From positions 54,750,592-54,814,591 of the forward strand of contig OY743182.1 in assembly GCA_963555705.1 (NCBI GenBank): 64,000 nt of DNA. Reading direction: 5' to 3'. The notes beneath the pieces are model-generated. The model was not told the DNA's origin and did not search any database. It saw only the letters and a list, made by a program, of their open reading frames with translations. The stretch's first letter is position 1. The number at the start of each line of letters is the position of its first letter. The position numbers and the translations under genes are program-made. Shown here one piece after another: positions 24,130 to 35,726 of this stretch. This DNA is from Ligustrum vulgare (lineage: Eukaryota > Streptophyta > Magnoliopsida > Lamiales > Oleaceae).

Positions 24130-25850
24130 TAGTAGACAGGCTAAGGACTATGAGAGATGAAATGAATTCTCTCAATAAGAATTAAACTTGGGAATTAGTG
24201 TCTAAACCTTAGGATAAATCCTTCATATGATGCAAGTAGGTTTATAAGGTTAAAGAAGGAACCACTGAGAGTGAGCCTATGAGATGTAATTCTTGATTAG
24301 TAGCCAAGAGTTACACACACAATGATGGGGTAGATTATAATGATATTTTCTTCCCTGTTGTTAACTATACCACTATTAGAGCATCTCCAATACATTCCAT
24401 CAATTGGAAAAAAAGACTTGACACGTCAACAAATTGACGAAATGAGTTAAATATGTCTCTCCAATGCACAATGTCAATTACAATGTTAAACTGAAGTGGT
24501 TGAGAAAAAAATTGACATGTCAGGTGCTTCGTCTGACTGAATGAATCAGCATTAATTTATTTTATAATTATTTTAACTATATTAAAAAGGGACATGGACG
24601 TCATGGCATGAAAATTTTTGTTAAAATTATCTCTCATCAAGCACTTTTTGATTACTTTCATTCAAAATTTTCATGATTATATTAAATTTATGATTAATAA
24701 TTTAAAAAAAATATGCATTTTAATAAATTAATTTATCATTAAAAAATTATCGCTAAATAAAGTTATATAAAATATTAGTCATTTAAATATTTTAACAAAA
24801 TAATGATAAAAAATAATAATCTAAGATTAATAAATAATTTTCTGTCTGTAATAATTAAAAAAAATCTCATAATAAATTTAACTATCAAAATAAAATAAAA
24901 AAATGAGATATAGTCTAAAAAATTTACATTTATAGTTTATAATAACGAAAATTTTAATATTATTAATCATTTTGTGAATAATTAATTATTATTTTAAATT
25001 TTAAAAATGTCACGTAATCAACAATATTTAAATGTAGACAGAACCATTGGAGATGAAATTTAAGACTTTTTCGTCAATTTATTCACGTTCTCTAGAAGTC
25101 CGTCAATTTCATTGCTACGTCAACCCCAATTGACATAATGCATTAGAGATGCTCTTAGAGTGATGCTTGCTTTTGTTGCTCATTATAATTGAGATCTTGA
25201 TGTGAAAACTACTTTTTTACATGGTGACCTTGATGAGAAAATCGATATGTATCAATTCAAGGGTTTTGAAGATAAAAACAAACCTAATCATGTGTGTTTT
25301 ATTAACAAATCGTTATATGGTTTGAAGCAATCTCCCAAGCAGTGGTATGAGAAATTTAATTATTATGTTTTGTCAATTGGTTTCAAGAGGAGCAAGTTTG
25401 ATAAATGTTTGTACTACCTGCACCACATTAGTGATGATTGTGTATTTGTTACTTTATGTGGACTACATATTATTGATTGGTTCTAACATGAAATTGATAA
25501 ACAAATTTAAGAGCAACTATAAAGGAATCTGATATGAAAGACCTTGGTCATGCTTAATGAATACTTGACATGAAAATTGAAAGAACTAGGTTTAGCTCTT
25601 GTTTATTTCTACATCAAACTTCCTAAGTACATAAGGTGTTAAAGAAGTTTGGTATGATTAATTGTAAGCCTATTTTCGTGATAACCACTTTATTTCATCT
25701 AAAGAACAATCATCTGCTAATGACGAATATATAGCTTACATGTGTAATATTCCCTATTCTAATGTCATTGATTCTATGATGTACTTGATGGTGTGTACTT
25801 GGCCTAATTTGGCCTTTGCTGTTAGTATTTTGAGCAGGTACATGTAAGAT
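24130..25850 (+). pseudogene. Copia reverse transcriptase remnant, split by a MITE
   Basis: The left part (24130-24375) has NxTWELVSKP and YNDIFFPVV-type motifs with many stops. The right part resumes at 25158 (MLAFVAHYN), then VKTTFLHGDLDEKI, SLYGLKQSPKQWYEKF and, after a frame change, LLYVDYILLIGSN, where the catalytic YVDD reads YVDY. IPYSNVIDSMMYLM lies near 25750. It cannot be active. Confidence 0.85.
24379..25154. mobile_element. Tourist/PIF-Harbinger-like MITE
   Basis: It is a 776-bp AT-rich element with terminal inverted repeats GAGCATCTCCAATACATT (24379) and AATGCATTAGAGATGCTC (ending 25154), 16 of 18 paired. It is flanked by the 3-bp duplication TTA (24376-24378 and 25155-25157). 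Removing it rejoins the Copia RT sequence, which confirms the boundaries. There is no coding sequence. Terminal GAGCATCTCCAA plus TTA target is typical of Harbinger-type MITEs. Confidence 0.9.
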
Positions 25851-26351
25851 TTAGGTCTCACTCACTGAGAATCCTTGAAATGGTTGCCTAGGTATCTGAG
25901 AGATATTTGTAATATGAGTTAGTCTATAAGAGTATTTCTAATAATATGAAATTGAAGGGTTTTACTAATGTTGATCATGGTGTAGATAGAGAAATAAGAA
26001 ATCTACTTTTTCTTATGTGTTCACTCTGTGTGATCATGTGTTAGTTGGAAGTCTCAACATCATCTATGTAAGAACCCTGTGTTTTATGAATTCACTAAAC
26101 ACATTGATGTTAGATTGCATTTTGTTAGAAATATTGTTTCTCAAGGTGAGATAAAACTTGAAAAGTACGTTCTGATTATAACCCTGCTGATATATGTACG
26201 AAGTTGCTTATGTTGATAAAATTTAGATGTTTTCTTTCACTTCTAAATATTGGTATGTGTATGTAAAATTCTAATTTGTTTGGAATTTGGTTTGGAAATT
26301 AAAAAGTATTTGTTGTTTTGTTTTTATAGGTTTGTTACTAAGGTAGAGGTT

Positions 26352-27052
26352 TGTTAGGATTTTTGTCCCAAACAAATTGAGGGGCTATGATGATTAAGCA
26401 GTCCGGTTTACATACTCTGTTGATTGGAGAATAATTAATCCCACCCTACGTTTGGTAGCCCACATACAAAGATAGTCCACGATCCATTAAGTAGCTAATT
26501 GGAGGATTTAATGGGCTCAATTAGTTGCTTGTTAGCTACTGAGGTAGACAATACAAGACCTAGCTCTAATCTATTTAGTCTAAATTGTAGCCAAACCTAG
26601 GGCATCACAAACATCACTACTAAGCTTTCCTAGTTTTGTACTCTTGGCCGCCTCCTCATTTGCACCCTCTCGTCCAGTTTTCTTAGTGCTTCTAGGTCTC
26701 CTCTTTTGCGTGCTTCAACTACACTCCTCCTTTGTGGATATTGTGTCCTTTGTGTAGTGTTGTGATTTCCATTGTAGGCCCCTTTTTTCATAGTTACTTC
26801 TTGGTGAAGAAACCATATCTTCTTCCTCGTTGGAATCTCGTGTCGTCTCCTAGATTTGGTATGGTGGATTGCTTGTTGGTGTTATTAATTCTTGGATAAT
26901 TGGAAATTGATCTGGGGCCCTTTACAACTACCTTGGAGCTTTGATAGATCAATTGATATAGATTTATTATTGCGTTGGTTTTTGCTCATTTTGATTCCTT
27001 TTAATTCCGCTAACTTCTTTTACTTGGTGTTTCTTACGAGATTATTACAACA
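26352..27052 (+). repeat. 3' LTR of the Copia element
   Basis: It starts TGTTAGGATTTTTGTCCC after a purine tract (AAGGTAGAGG) and ends TTACGAGATTATTACAACA. The 5' two-thirds have no partner in the window; the last ~150 bases match 16826-16970. Confidence 0.75.
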
Positions 27053-27475
27053 AAATTATGAATTAATAAAGAGGAACATATAATTGAGGCCTCATGTGCC
27101 AACGACTAAAATTGGGTTACATATATTGTTGTTCAGACTATGGCCAATTGCTTTTGGTGCATACCATTTCAATTATGTTAGATAAATGTTTGCATTAGTT
27201 CATGAATGGGCAATATTCATTTTGTTATTCGGAGTTAATGCATGGTTGCTGAATATTGTTACTAGAAGTTAACACTTCAACCGTCGATTTCATGCCCAAA
27301 TTGTGAGCTCATGCATTCATGAATGAGCGTCTTGAACAATAAAAAAGAATGCGCCACGTCTTTGAAATTTTAAATTTTTTAGAAGAGATCGTTGATATTA
27401 AATAATAATTGCGTTAACGTAACTCACTTTATGATGGATTTGACAGTAGAAAACATTTGTCGCTTTTTGTTCACC
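27053..27475. other. Intergenic, nothing recognised
   Basis: AT-rich sequence between two retroelement remnants, without a gene or clear repeat. Confidence 0.6.
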
Positions 27476-27477
27476 TG

Positions 27478-27500
27478 ATATCTCGCGATGCGAGATATCC
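27478..27500. repeat. Perfect 10-bp stem palindrome at LTR end
   Basis: GATATCTCGC, three bases, GCGAGATATC. It lies at the 3' terminus of the LTR as read on the - strand. Confidence 0.9.
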
Positions 27501-28473
27501 CCGCAAGTGTACGGGTCGTGAGAAGTAATAAAGTGGACCTAGGAGTCCGGATTATCGTCCCACGAGGACTGCTATTAATTACCGAAATATGTTAGTTCCT
27601 AACTCTATTTGAACGGACGAATTTGTTTTTGAGATTGTTAATTACAACTAAAGATTTAAACTAAAGAAATAAAATTGTGAAATTGCTTTTGTGTTTAAAT
27701 ACGGTTGTAAAGTAGTTGGGAATCCCGATTTCACCTAGCCAATTATATTAACTCCAATTCAAGTTTTATTTCCTAATTATGCATTCGGTCGAATTCACTA
27801 ATGTATATTGAAATTCCTCTCTCGAGTTTAAATCAATTCTACCTAAATAAGTCAACCATGTATCTCTACAGAGGGTCCGAATATTCCTTATCTAGATGCA
27901 TAACACGCAAGAATTCACACACGACCGCAATAATTACAAGAGTATATCTCTATCTCTCGTTCAATTACCGGATTTATTACCCCGTTCTAAATTATTAACT
28001 CACCTCTCGGATTATGGAAATAACTCAATAAATCATGAATTGGTGATCAAGCAATTCAAGCATTAAGAACAATAATAAATCAATACATGCAACGAATTAC
28101 TAAAATAAAGGAATTTGGAATTAAAATAATTAACTAGGCTACATCGTTCATCACAACGTTATATTTAGTTACACATCATGATTAAAAAGCATAAACAATA
28201 AAGTAAAACGTTCATTGAAAACAATAGGAAGAAAGGAAAGCATGCACCAAGTCTCAATTCTTCAATTATCTTCAATTCACGCCCCCTTGCGATGCTCAAT
28301 TCCCCAAGAATTTGATGTAAAATCTCTGTTGTGGCTCGTTCTATGGAGAGGCAAAGGTCTAGATCTCGTGCCTCTTAAGTTGTATATATAGGTTTTGGAG
28401 AAAACCTAGGTCAAAACAAGAAAAGTCTGATAAAAATCGCGAGAAAAAGCCCACAGTCGGCCCAGCCGGAAAG

Positions 28474-28582
28474 CCACGCGATCGCGTGGTAGAAAACCTA
28501 GCGATCGCGTGCTTGTCGTTAAAACTCTCGGGTTGTAAATTTGCATCATCTCGCGATCGCTTGGTATGTGACCAGCGATCGC
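28474..28582. repeat. Cluster of GCGATCGC palindromes
   Basis: GCGATCGC at 28478-28485, 28501-28508, 28553-28560 and 28575-28582; the first is the core of a 16-bp perfect palindrome CCACGCGATCGCGTGG at 28474-28489. The surrounding LTR is AT-rich. Confidence 0.92.
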
Positions 28583-28983
28583 GACTTGGCAATTTTCTCG
28601 GCTGTACAAGTTAGTCCCTGACTTTTAATTGCACCTTCAGTCCTCAACTTTCGATTGTTGCAATTTAGTCCCCGAACTTTATCTTCTTCTCGATTTGACC
28701 ATTTAAGCTCTTAATTCCTTCAATTAGGTCCTCCAAACTCTGATTTAGTCACTTTGGCACCAAGCATGTTTCCCGGTTGTTGTCACAAACTCCTCACTTG
28801 TCCAATTTAGCTCCAATAAACATCCAATCGTGTCATTTGTCCATTAATTACTTCACTTTTCTTCAATTGGGACATTTTCTGAAAAGTAAACAAATAAACA
28901 TAAATTGAATAGCAAATATTCTCAAACGATAATAATTAATCCTAATTTAGACATACAAATAAGTGTATAAAATACACTTATCA

Positions 28984-30058
28984 CTTTTGTTCTTTCTTCT
29001 TGTAACACTAGTGAAGGTCTCCTACATTGTACGGAAACCGTTTTACAGTCGAATTTATTAGTGTTATTCTAATATAATTTTAAGAGGAATTTTGCAAAAT
29101 CAATTTATTTTAACAGTTATTTAGAAAAAAAATTGTGCTATGTGGTTATTTGTAGCTTGCACTCTATAATTGCAATCTAGTTTAACTCACTGAAAAATGT
29201 GTGTTTTCTGTTAAATGAAAAATAAAATCTTAATCATAGTCAATTGAATGAAAGGTACCTATTATAGACTATTCAAATAAAATAAGAACACAATGTTGTC
29301 TGTGTCATGTATTACTATAACTTCATTAGATAAATTGATGAGATACAAAAAAATGCAATTAATTGTTAACCTCTTATTGCCAGGTTTTGTTTCCACTGAT
29401 TTCAAGAAGTATATTAGTTGGACGCGGATGTCTCGCTACTACCACTGCATTAGCAATCAAAATAATGAAATCACAATGATGAAAATTAGAGATTTATCAG
29501 AATCAAGCAATTTCAAATCTGAAAGAAAAGGTACAAATAATTTAAGGAAATGTCTCATTTGTCATGCGTGTGAATAAATGTTAGCAAAAAGGTAAGAAGT
29601 ATATGAATGCGGGGGTATGCAAGAAGTTAGCTTTTAGATTTTACAGTGATATCTAGAGAATTTAAATTGATGAGAGCACAAGAGACTGGTATTCAAGATT
29701 CATTATTGGTTCAGTATAGAATCTCTCATAAATTTATCTTTGCTTTACAGGAGAAAATTACATAAGGATATTGATGCTATTATCTTAATATCATTATTTA
29801 AGTTTAAGAATTAAGGTAGTTTACAAACCAAAATAGCTTCATCGTAATTTGTCAAACCATATTCACAAGGCTGATAACAACCTTAAATTTGAAGAACATG
29901 GCAAATTAATATACCTAAGAGACATGATATTCATGTTCGTTTGTTAATCAGAACGTAAATAACCATGCTCTTTGCCTGCTTCTTCTGTTAGCATAAATGC
30001 ATAAAGATAGCATAAATGCATAATGATAGAATAAGAGCAGATGCATCACAAAATAAAA
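28984..30058. other. Intergenic, nothing recognised
   Basis: It contains a 94-aa open frame at 29293-29577 with no known motif and AT-rich DNA. I would not call a gene. Confidence 0.55.
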
Positions 30059-30066
30059 GGTAAAAT

Positions 30067-30804
30067 CTGGCCTTGGCAAAATAACCAAAACCAGCGGTTC
30101 GATTTGGTTTGGTTTCAGTTTCGATTTGGTTTGATTCGATTCCTTCAGAGTTTTAAAAGGTTCTGGTCCTAAAAATCAAGAAGCATTTAGTTTCGGTTCT
30201 AGGTTCAGAACCAGAACTAAGAACCTGAACTAATAGAACAAAACACAGTTTTTATTTTTTATTTTTTAAAAATGTAAATTTAAAAAAATAAAAAATCTTA
30301 ATGCATGTTATCTCCTTCAGTTTTTCAAGAATCAACAAATAATAAATCTTTACTCTCCATCTTACAATCAGTTGTTATCTTGTTTTCAAGGATTTTCCAA
30401 ATTTGTGCAATTGTTCCCAAAAACGGTGGAGAACCATGAGCAAAAATTGAAGAATTTTACAAGGAGCACATACATGTGGATAGGAGATACGTTACTGTCT
30501 AGAAGGGAGTGAATAATTTGATTTCAATTGTATTCGCATCTTGATCAAGGCAGATGACCTTACCTCTTATGACTCTTACCAATTGGAATCTATCATCACT
30601 TCATCGCTTAGTTTGAAAGTTTTAGTTTAAAAAATCGAAACCGGAACCAGAATCAGAACCAGAACCAAAAGAATCGAGCGGTTCGATTCCAGTTCTTCTC
30701 TTAAAAAAAAGAACCAACGGTTCTTTTTTAAAAGAACCATCAATTTGGTTTGTTTGGTTCGGTTCCCTAGGAACCAAAATTATATGGAACCATGCCCATG
30801 CCTA
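30067..30804. mobile_element. Non-autonomous hAT element
   Basis: It is 738 bp with the 8-bp direct duplication GGTAAAAT at 30059-30066 and 30805-30812. The ends CTGGCCTTGGCA and TGCCCATGCCTA pair loosely (8 of 12). Both subterminal regions are dense in GGTTC/GAACC, as in the hAT element at 3030-6132, so the two probably belong to related families. There is no coding sequence. Confidence 0.82.
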
Positions 30805-30885
30805 GGTAAAATGAGGAAATGCAACATGAAAGTCTAGTTGATTTTTTTTTTTCCTTTTTTTTATATCAAGAACTCTGATAAGTGT

Positions 30886-31982
30886 AGTTTATACACTTAT
30901 TTATATGTCAAAATTAGAATAAACTATTATCGTTTTAGAATAAATGCTATTTAATTTGTGGTTTTCTGTTTACATTATAGAAAATATCTCAAAAACATGT
31001 AAATGAAGCAATTGATGGGAAAAATGCACAATTGGATGCTAATTGGAGCTTAATTGAGCGATTGAGAAGTTTGTGACATCAACCGGGAAGCACGCATGAT
31101 GCAAAAGAGAGCAAATCGGAAGTTGGAGGACCCAATTGAAGGAGTTGAGGACTGAAACAAGCAAATTGAGAAGATTCAAAAGTTTTGGGACTAAATCGTA
31201 ATAATTGGAAGTTAAGGACTGAATGTACAATTACAAGGTAGGGACTTACTCACACAATCGAGAAAAGATGAAAAATTGCACAGCAACTCCTACCAAGCGG
31301 TCGCCGAACTTAAAGCGCGCGATTGCGCGATGCCTTGGAATCTTCACCCGAGAGTTTTCACCTCTACCGCATGATCGCGCACATCTCCGACTGGTTCACG
31401 GGGTCAGAATTTTGTCGCAATTTTCAACATGATTTTCAACCCACTTGACCTAGGTTTCTCCAATACCTATAAATACAACATGAGAGGCGTGGATTTTGTA
31501 CCTTTGCCTCTCTGAAGAACGATCTACAATTGAGAATTCAACATCAAATTTTTGGGGAATCAAGCATCCCAAAGGGGTTTGAATTGAAGATAATTGAAGA
31601 ATTGATACTTGATACAAGCGTTTCTTTCTTTATATTACTTTCAATGAACGTTTTATTTTATTATTTTTGCTCTTTAATTATGATGTGTAACTAAACTCTA
31701 TCTTAGGATGAACGATGTAGTCTTTTACTATTTTAATTCCAAATTTCGTTGTTTTAATGATCTATTATTGCTCTTAATGCATGAATGAACTGACCATTTA
31801 TTCATGATTACACGAGTTATTTTCATAATCTGAGAGGTAGGTTAATAACTTAGATCAAGGTAATAAATCCGGTAATTAGATAAGAGATAGAGATATACTC
31901 TTGTTATTATTGCAATCGTGTGTGAGTTCTTGTGTGTTATGCATCTAAATAAGGCATATTCAGACACTCTGTAGAGATATAT
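30886..31982 (+). repeat. LTR family X, + orientation, 3'-truncated
   Basis: It starts TGATAAGTGTAGTTTATACAC and aligns along its length with the reverse complement of 27476-28983. It stops at ...CACTCTGTAGAGATATA, where the Athila-like LTR begins; the ~370 bases that would follow are not seen on the far side of that element. Its GCGATCGC cluster (31310-31385) is decayed to forms such as GCGATTGCGCG and ATGATCGCGC. Confidence 0.75.
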
Positions 31983-33190
31983 TGATAAGTGTGATATTTA
32001 CGTTTATTTTATGTACTTATATCCTTGAATAAGCAATAATGTGATTCTATATAAGTATTATTAATGCATTTTATATTTTATATTGTATAGGATCATAAAA
32101 GAAGAGAAAAGAAGAAAAAAGGACCAAAATGCACTCAAAACTGAAGTTTGGGGACTTAGGCGCAAATAAAGTTACGACCGTAAGGTAGCACAGTCACGGC
32201 TGTAAGAGTGTTAACCGTGTTAAGAGAAATCAGTAGAAACACGTTTACGGCCGTAAAGGAGAATTTACGGCCGTAACCTTCAAAGGGTGAAAAATGAGCG
32301 GAAACCATGTTACGGCCGTAACTTCAAATTTTGAGAAATATGCAGAAACTCATTTACAGCCGTAAAAGAAATGTTACGGTCGTAACTCTCCAGTCAACAA
32401 TTTCCATATTTTAATTCTTTTCATAATTTTGGGATTTCTTGAGCCCAAAGCTAGGGCACGAAATTAAGGCTATAAAAAGGGACTCTCATGACAGAAAAAA
32501 GCATGAAATAATTATTGAAGGAGGAGCGGCTCGCTTGAAGAATTGGAAGAGAAATTAAGCGACTCGAGAGGGTGATTCAAGAGAGAAAAATCCCGGAATT
32601 CTTCATGACTATGCTCGGCTAAGCTTCTCTACCTAGTTCGAAGGGGAAGTTGTATTTCATATCAATTTGTTTATTGCTTTTCCAAACTAGTAACGTAGTT
32701 CTAAATTCTTTACTTTGATTTGTTGGATTCTTATGCGTTTTTAATTCAATCAATGCAATTCTTTACTTGATTAAGACCTTATCACTTAATTTGTTGTATT
32801 GAGATTTGCTATTTTGAATGATTGGACCCGTAATTGTCTTTTTGTTCAAATCATAGTAGCAAGTGGAAATTTAATATTTTCATAGAGAATTCCAACTTAG
32901 GTTAATTGTCACGAGCTTGTGTGATTGATAATCTAATTCACCCTAATTCTTCTCAACCATTATATAGTTGTTGTCTTAAATCTAAAGAGCTTGTTTTAGG
33001 TTATTCAATGGCTAATGTTTGATTAGAGAGCTTATTCTAATTAAATGCAACTAAGGGAGAATAGGAATAGTTAGAGCTTATTAACTATTTACGGGTGATA
33101 AATCAAAGAAGAAATTGAACTCGCGTTACTTGGAAAGTGATAACAACAGAACTCTTAAACAACTCGCTTGTCTACTTCTTTGCTTATTTG
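31983..33190 (+). repeat. 5' LTR and leader of the Athila-like element
   Basis: Bases 31983 to ~32395 match the 3' LTR closely. Seven TTACGGCCGTAA-type palindromes lie at 32168-32395 (perfect at 32245-32256, 32265-32276 and 32310-32321). The right boundary is approximate because the 3' LTR is truncated and no clear primer site was found before gag. Confidence 0.65.
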
Positions 33191-33281
33191 CGTAAAACTC
33201 GATAAACTAATTTTGAATTTTTTGATTTTGACCCAGAAATCGAAAGAAACTTTTAGACAGCAAAGAAGAGCAGCACGAAAA

Positions 33282-34790
33282 ATGACAGCTAACAACATAA
33301 CTCTTAAACAACTTGCTACACCCGATGTGGTTCAGCAGCCCTTATGTATCACGTTTCCAACGGTGGAAGAAGGAAAAACCTTCGAGCTTAAATCTGGGCT
33401 CATCCACTTATTACCAACTTTTCGAGGGAACCCCAGTGAAGATCCATATAGGCACTTAAAGGAGTTCCATGTGGTTTGCGACAGTATGAGTCCTACGGGC
33501 ATTACCGAGGAATAAATAAAAATGAGAGCTTTCCCATTTTCATTGAAGGATGCCGCCACCGATTGGCTCTATTGCCTACCATCGGGGACAGTCACTACTT
33601 GGAACGACATGAAAAGGCTCTTCTTGGAAAAATACTTCCCTGCATCGAGAGCTGGTACCATCCGAAAAGAAATATGTGGGGTGCGCCAGAACAACAATGA
33701 AACATTATATGAGTATTGGGAGCGTTTCAAAAAGCTCATCTCCAGTTGCCCCCATCATCAGATTAGCGACCAACTTTTGGTGCAGTATTTCTACGAAGGT
33801 CTAGCGCCAATGGATAGAAGTATGATAGACGCCGCAAGCGGAGGTGCGCTAATGGACAAGACACCAGAGCAAGCACGGGCTTTAATCTCCAACATGGAGG
33901 AGAACACTCAGCAATTCAACCCGAGTAGGGATTCCCAAGTCTGCTGAGTAAACGAGGTAAGTAGTTCCAATATTGAAGGTCAATTATATGAACTAACGAA
34001 TCTTGTTAAGCAACTTGCTGTAGGGAATTTGAAACAAGCCAAAGCATGTGGAATCTGTTCGAACTTTGGACATCCAACGGATACCTGTCCGGTATTGCAA
34101 GAAGAAAACAATGAACAGGTAAATGCTGCTGAATGCTTCCCTTTCCAAAGGCAACAGTACAACCCATATTCAAACACGTATAATCCCGGGTGAAGAGATC
34201 ACCCCAACCTGAGTTACGGAAATAACAAACCCCCAGGTTTTACTCCAAACAAGTCACAAGGACAATTCCAGCAGTAAGGGACTTTCCAACCACAGGGGCA
34301 ATATCAACAAAAACCTCAAAATCCAGGTACGTCTCTTGAGGATATGATTAAGATGTTGGAAACTAACATGATGCAATTCCAACAGGATACCAAGTCAAGC
34401 ATTCAAAACCTGGAAAATCAAATGAGCCAAATGGCCACTGTCATAAATAGATTGGAGGCACAATCTGGAGGGAAGCTACCATCGTAGCCCGAGGTAAATC
34501 CCAAAAATGTGAGCGCCATAATTCTCCGGAGTGGAAAGGAAGTTGAGGGTCCGCAATTGGAACCGGCTGCACCTGAAATGGAGGAAGATGAAAAGGAAGG
34601 GGTCGGGAAGAGAAACGACACTTCGCAAAACCCTCAGGTGAAAACTGACTCCCATTTAAATGTTAAACTAACACCTCCACCTTTTCCTAGCAGGTTAGCA
34701 AAGACGAACAAAGAGGGCAAGGAAAAGGAGATGTTGGAAATGTCAGGAAGGTTGAAATCAATAAACTGCTATTGGAGGCCATCAAGCAAG
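33282..34790 (+). pseudogene. Athila-like gag with zinc knuckle, five premature stops
   Basis: ATG at 33282 begins MTANNITLKQL. The capsid part has HLLPTFRGNPSEDPYRHLKEF, KDAATDWLYCLPSG, KRLFLEKYFPASRA, ETLYEYWERFKKL and MDRSMIDAASGGALMDK. At ~34045 a zinc knuckle reads CGICSNFGHPTDTC (CX2CX4HX4C). One frame stays open except for stops at 33513, 33945, 34191, 34275 and 34485; comparison with family consensus makes each a former Gln or Trp codon. Near 34745 a single-base shift moves the frame to that of the protease. Confidence 0.88.
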
Positions 34791-35548
34791 TCCCCCGGTA
34801 TGCAAAATTTTTAAAAGATTTATGCACTAGCAAACGAAAATTGATGGGGAATGAAAAGGTAAGAATGGGAGAGAATGTGTCGGCGCTCTTTCAGAGGAAA
34901 CTACCTCCCAAGTGCAAAGACCCAGGCATGTTTACCATACCTTGTCAAATAGGTAATAAGAGAATAGATCATGTAATGATAGACTTAGGAGGATCCATAA
35001 ATGTAATGCCTAGATCCACTTACACTACACTAAAACTTGCCAAAATGACTGAAACTGGTGTTATCATTCAGCTATCCGACCGTTCCAATGCCTATCCGGA
35101 TGGGGTAGTTGAGGATGTGCTAGTGAAAGTAGGTGGATTGGTGTTTCCAGCGGACTTTTATGTGTTAGATATGAATGATGATCATTCACCCAGCTCCACT
35201 CCTATTTTGCTAGGCAGACCATTTTTGAAAACATCTAAGACTAAGATAGATGTTAGTAGTGGCACACTTTCCATGGAATTTGATAATGAAATTGTTCAAT
35301 TCAATATTTATGATTCCGTGAATTTTTTTGATGATGATCATGTTTATTCTGTTAATGTGAATGACTCTTTAGTACAGGAAGTTCTCGATATTGGTGGAAA
35401 GGACTGTCCAAAGTTACCGAAACCAGGTAAAATCTCATCCACCTCATTACCAGTCTCTGATGAAAAATCTCTACCCCCTATTTTGCAGGCACTGATTAAG
35501 AGCATGAAGAAGAAATTAAGCTTTGGGAATCCACCTAATCCCGGTTGA
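34772..35548 (+). pseudogene. Athila-like aspartic protease
   Basis: A 258-aa open frame beginning in the linker (EAIKQVPRYAKFLKDLC). It continues with the protease: DPGMFTIPCQIGN, the active-site loop MIDLGGSINVMP (usual IDSGAS or LGASINVMP type), SDRSNAYPDGVVEDVLVKV and TPILLGRPFLKT. The ORF stops at 35548 before any reverse transcriptase, followed by a GC-rich GGGAGGCAACCCGAGG segment that resembles DNA normally found downstream of pol. This suggests that pol was removed precisely. The M at 34772 is internal to the original polyprotein. Confidence 0.85.
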
Positions 35549-35726
35549 ATGTGAAAGGACTCAGTCGAGCCAACGACTGTAAACAGCGGCGCTGCTCGGG
35601 AGGCAACCCGAGGAGGGAGTTTCTTTATCCCCTCAACCCTTTATTTTCATATTTTCATTTTTGGCTTATTTCATTTAGTCATTTCATTCTCATATATATT
35701 ATTAAAAAAAAAAATCAGTGGCCTTG

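Larger units (their letters stand above)
21838..27052 (+). mobile_element. Decayed Ty1/Copia retrotransposon
   Basis: The domains follow the Copia order on the + strand: gag (~21885-22230), a broken zinc knuckle (~22375-22430), protease (~22572), GAG-pre-integrase and integrase (~22925-23460), reverse transcriptase (~24130-24375 and 25158-25850), RNase H end (~26080-26245), polypurine tract and 3' LTR (26352-27052). Every domain is cut by stops and frameshifts. A MITE splits the RT. The LTR fragment with PBS at 16826-16988 may be its 5' end, separated by the sirevirus-like insertion. Confidence 0.85.
27476..28983 (-). repeat. Solo-type LTR (family X), - orientation
   Basis: Read on the - strand it starts TGATAAGTGTATTTTATAC and ends GCGAGATATCA, 1508 bp with TG...CA ends. 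No internal domain adjoins it on either side, so it looks like a solo LTR. The family is recognised by the second copy at 30886-31982 in the other orientation. It holds four GCGATCGC octamers within 105 bp (28478-28582). The flanks (CTTTTTGTTC left, CTTTTGTTC right) are similar but do not form a clean 5-bp duplication. Confidence 0.7.
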
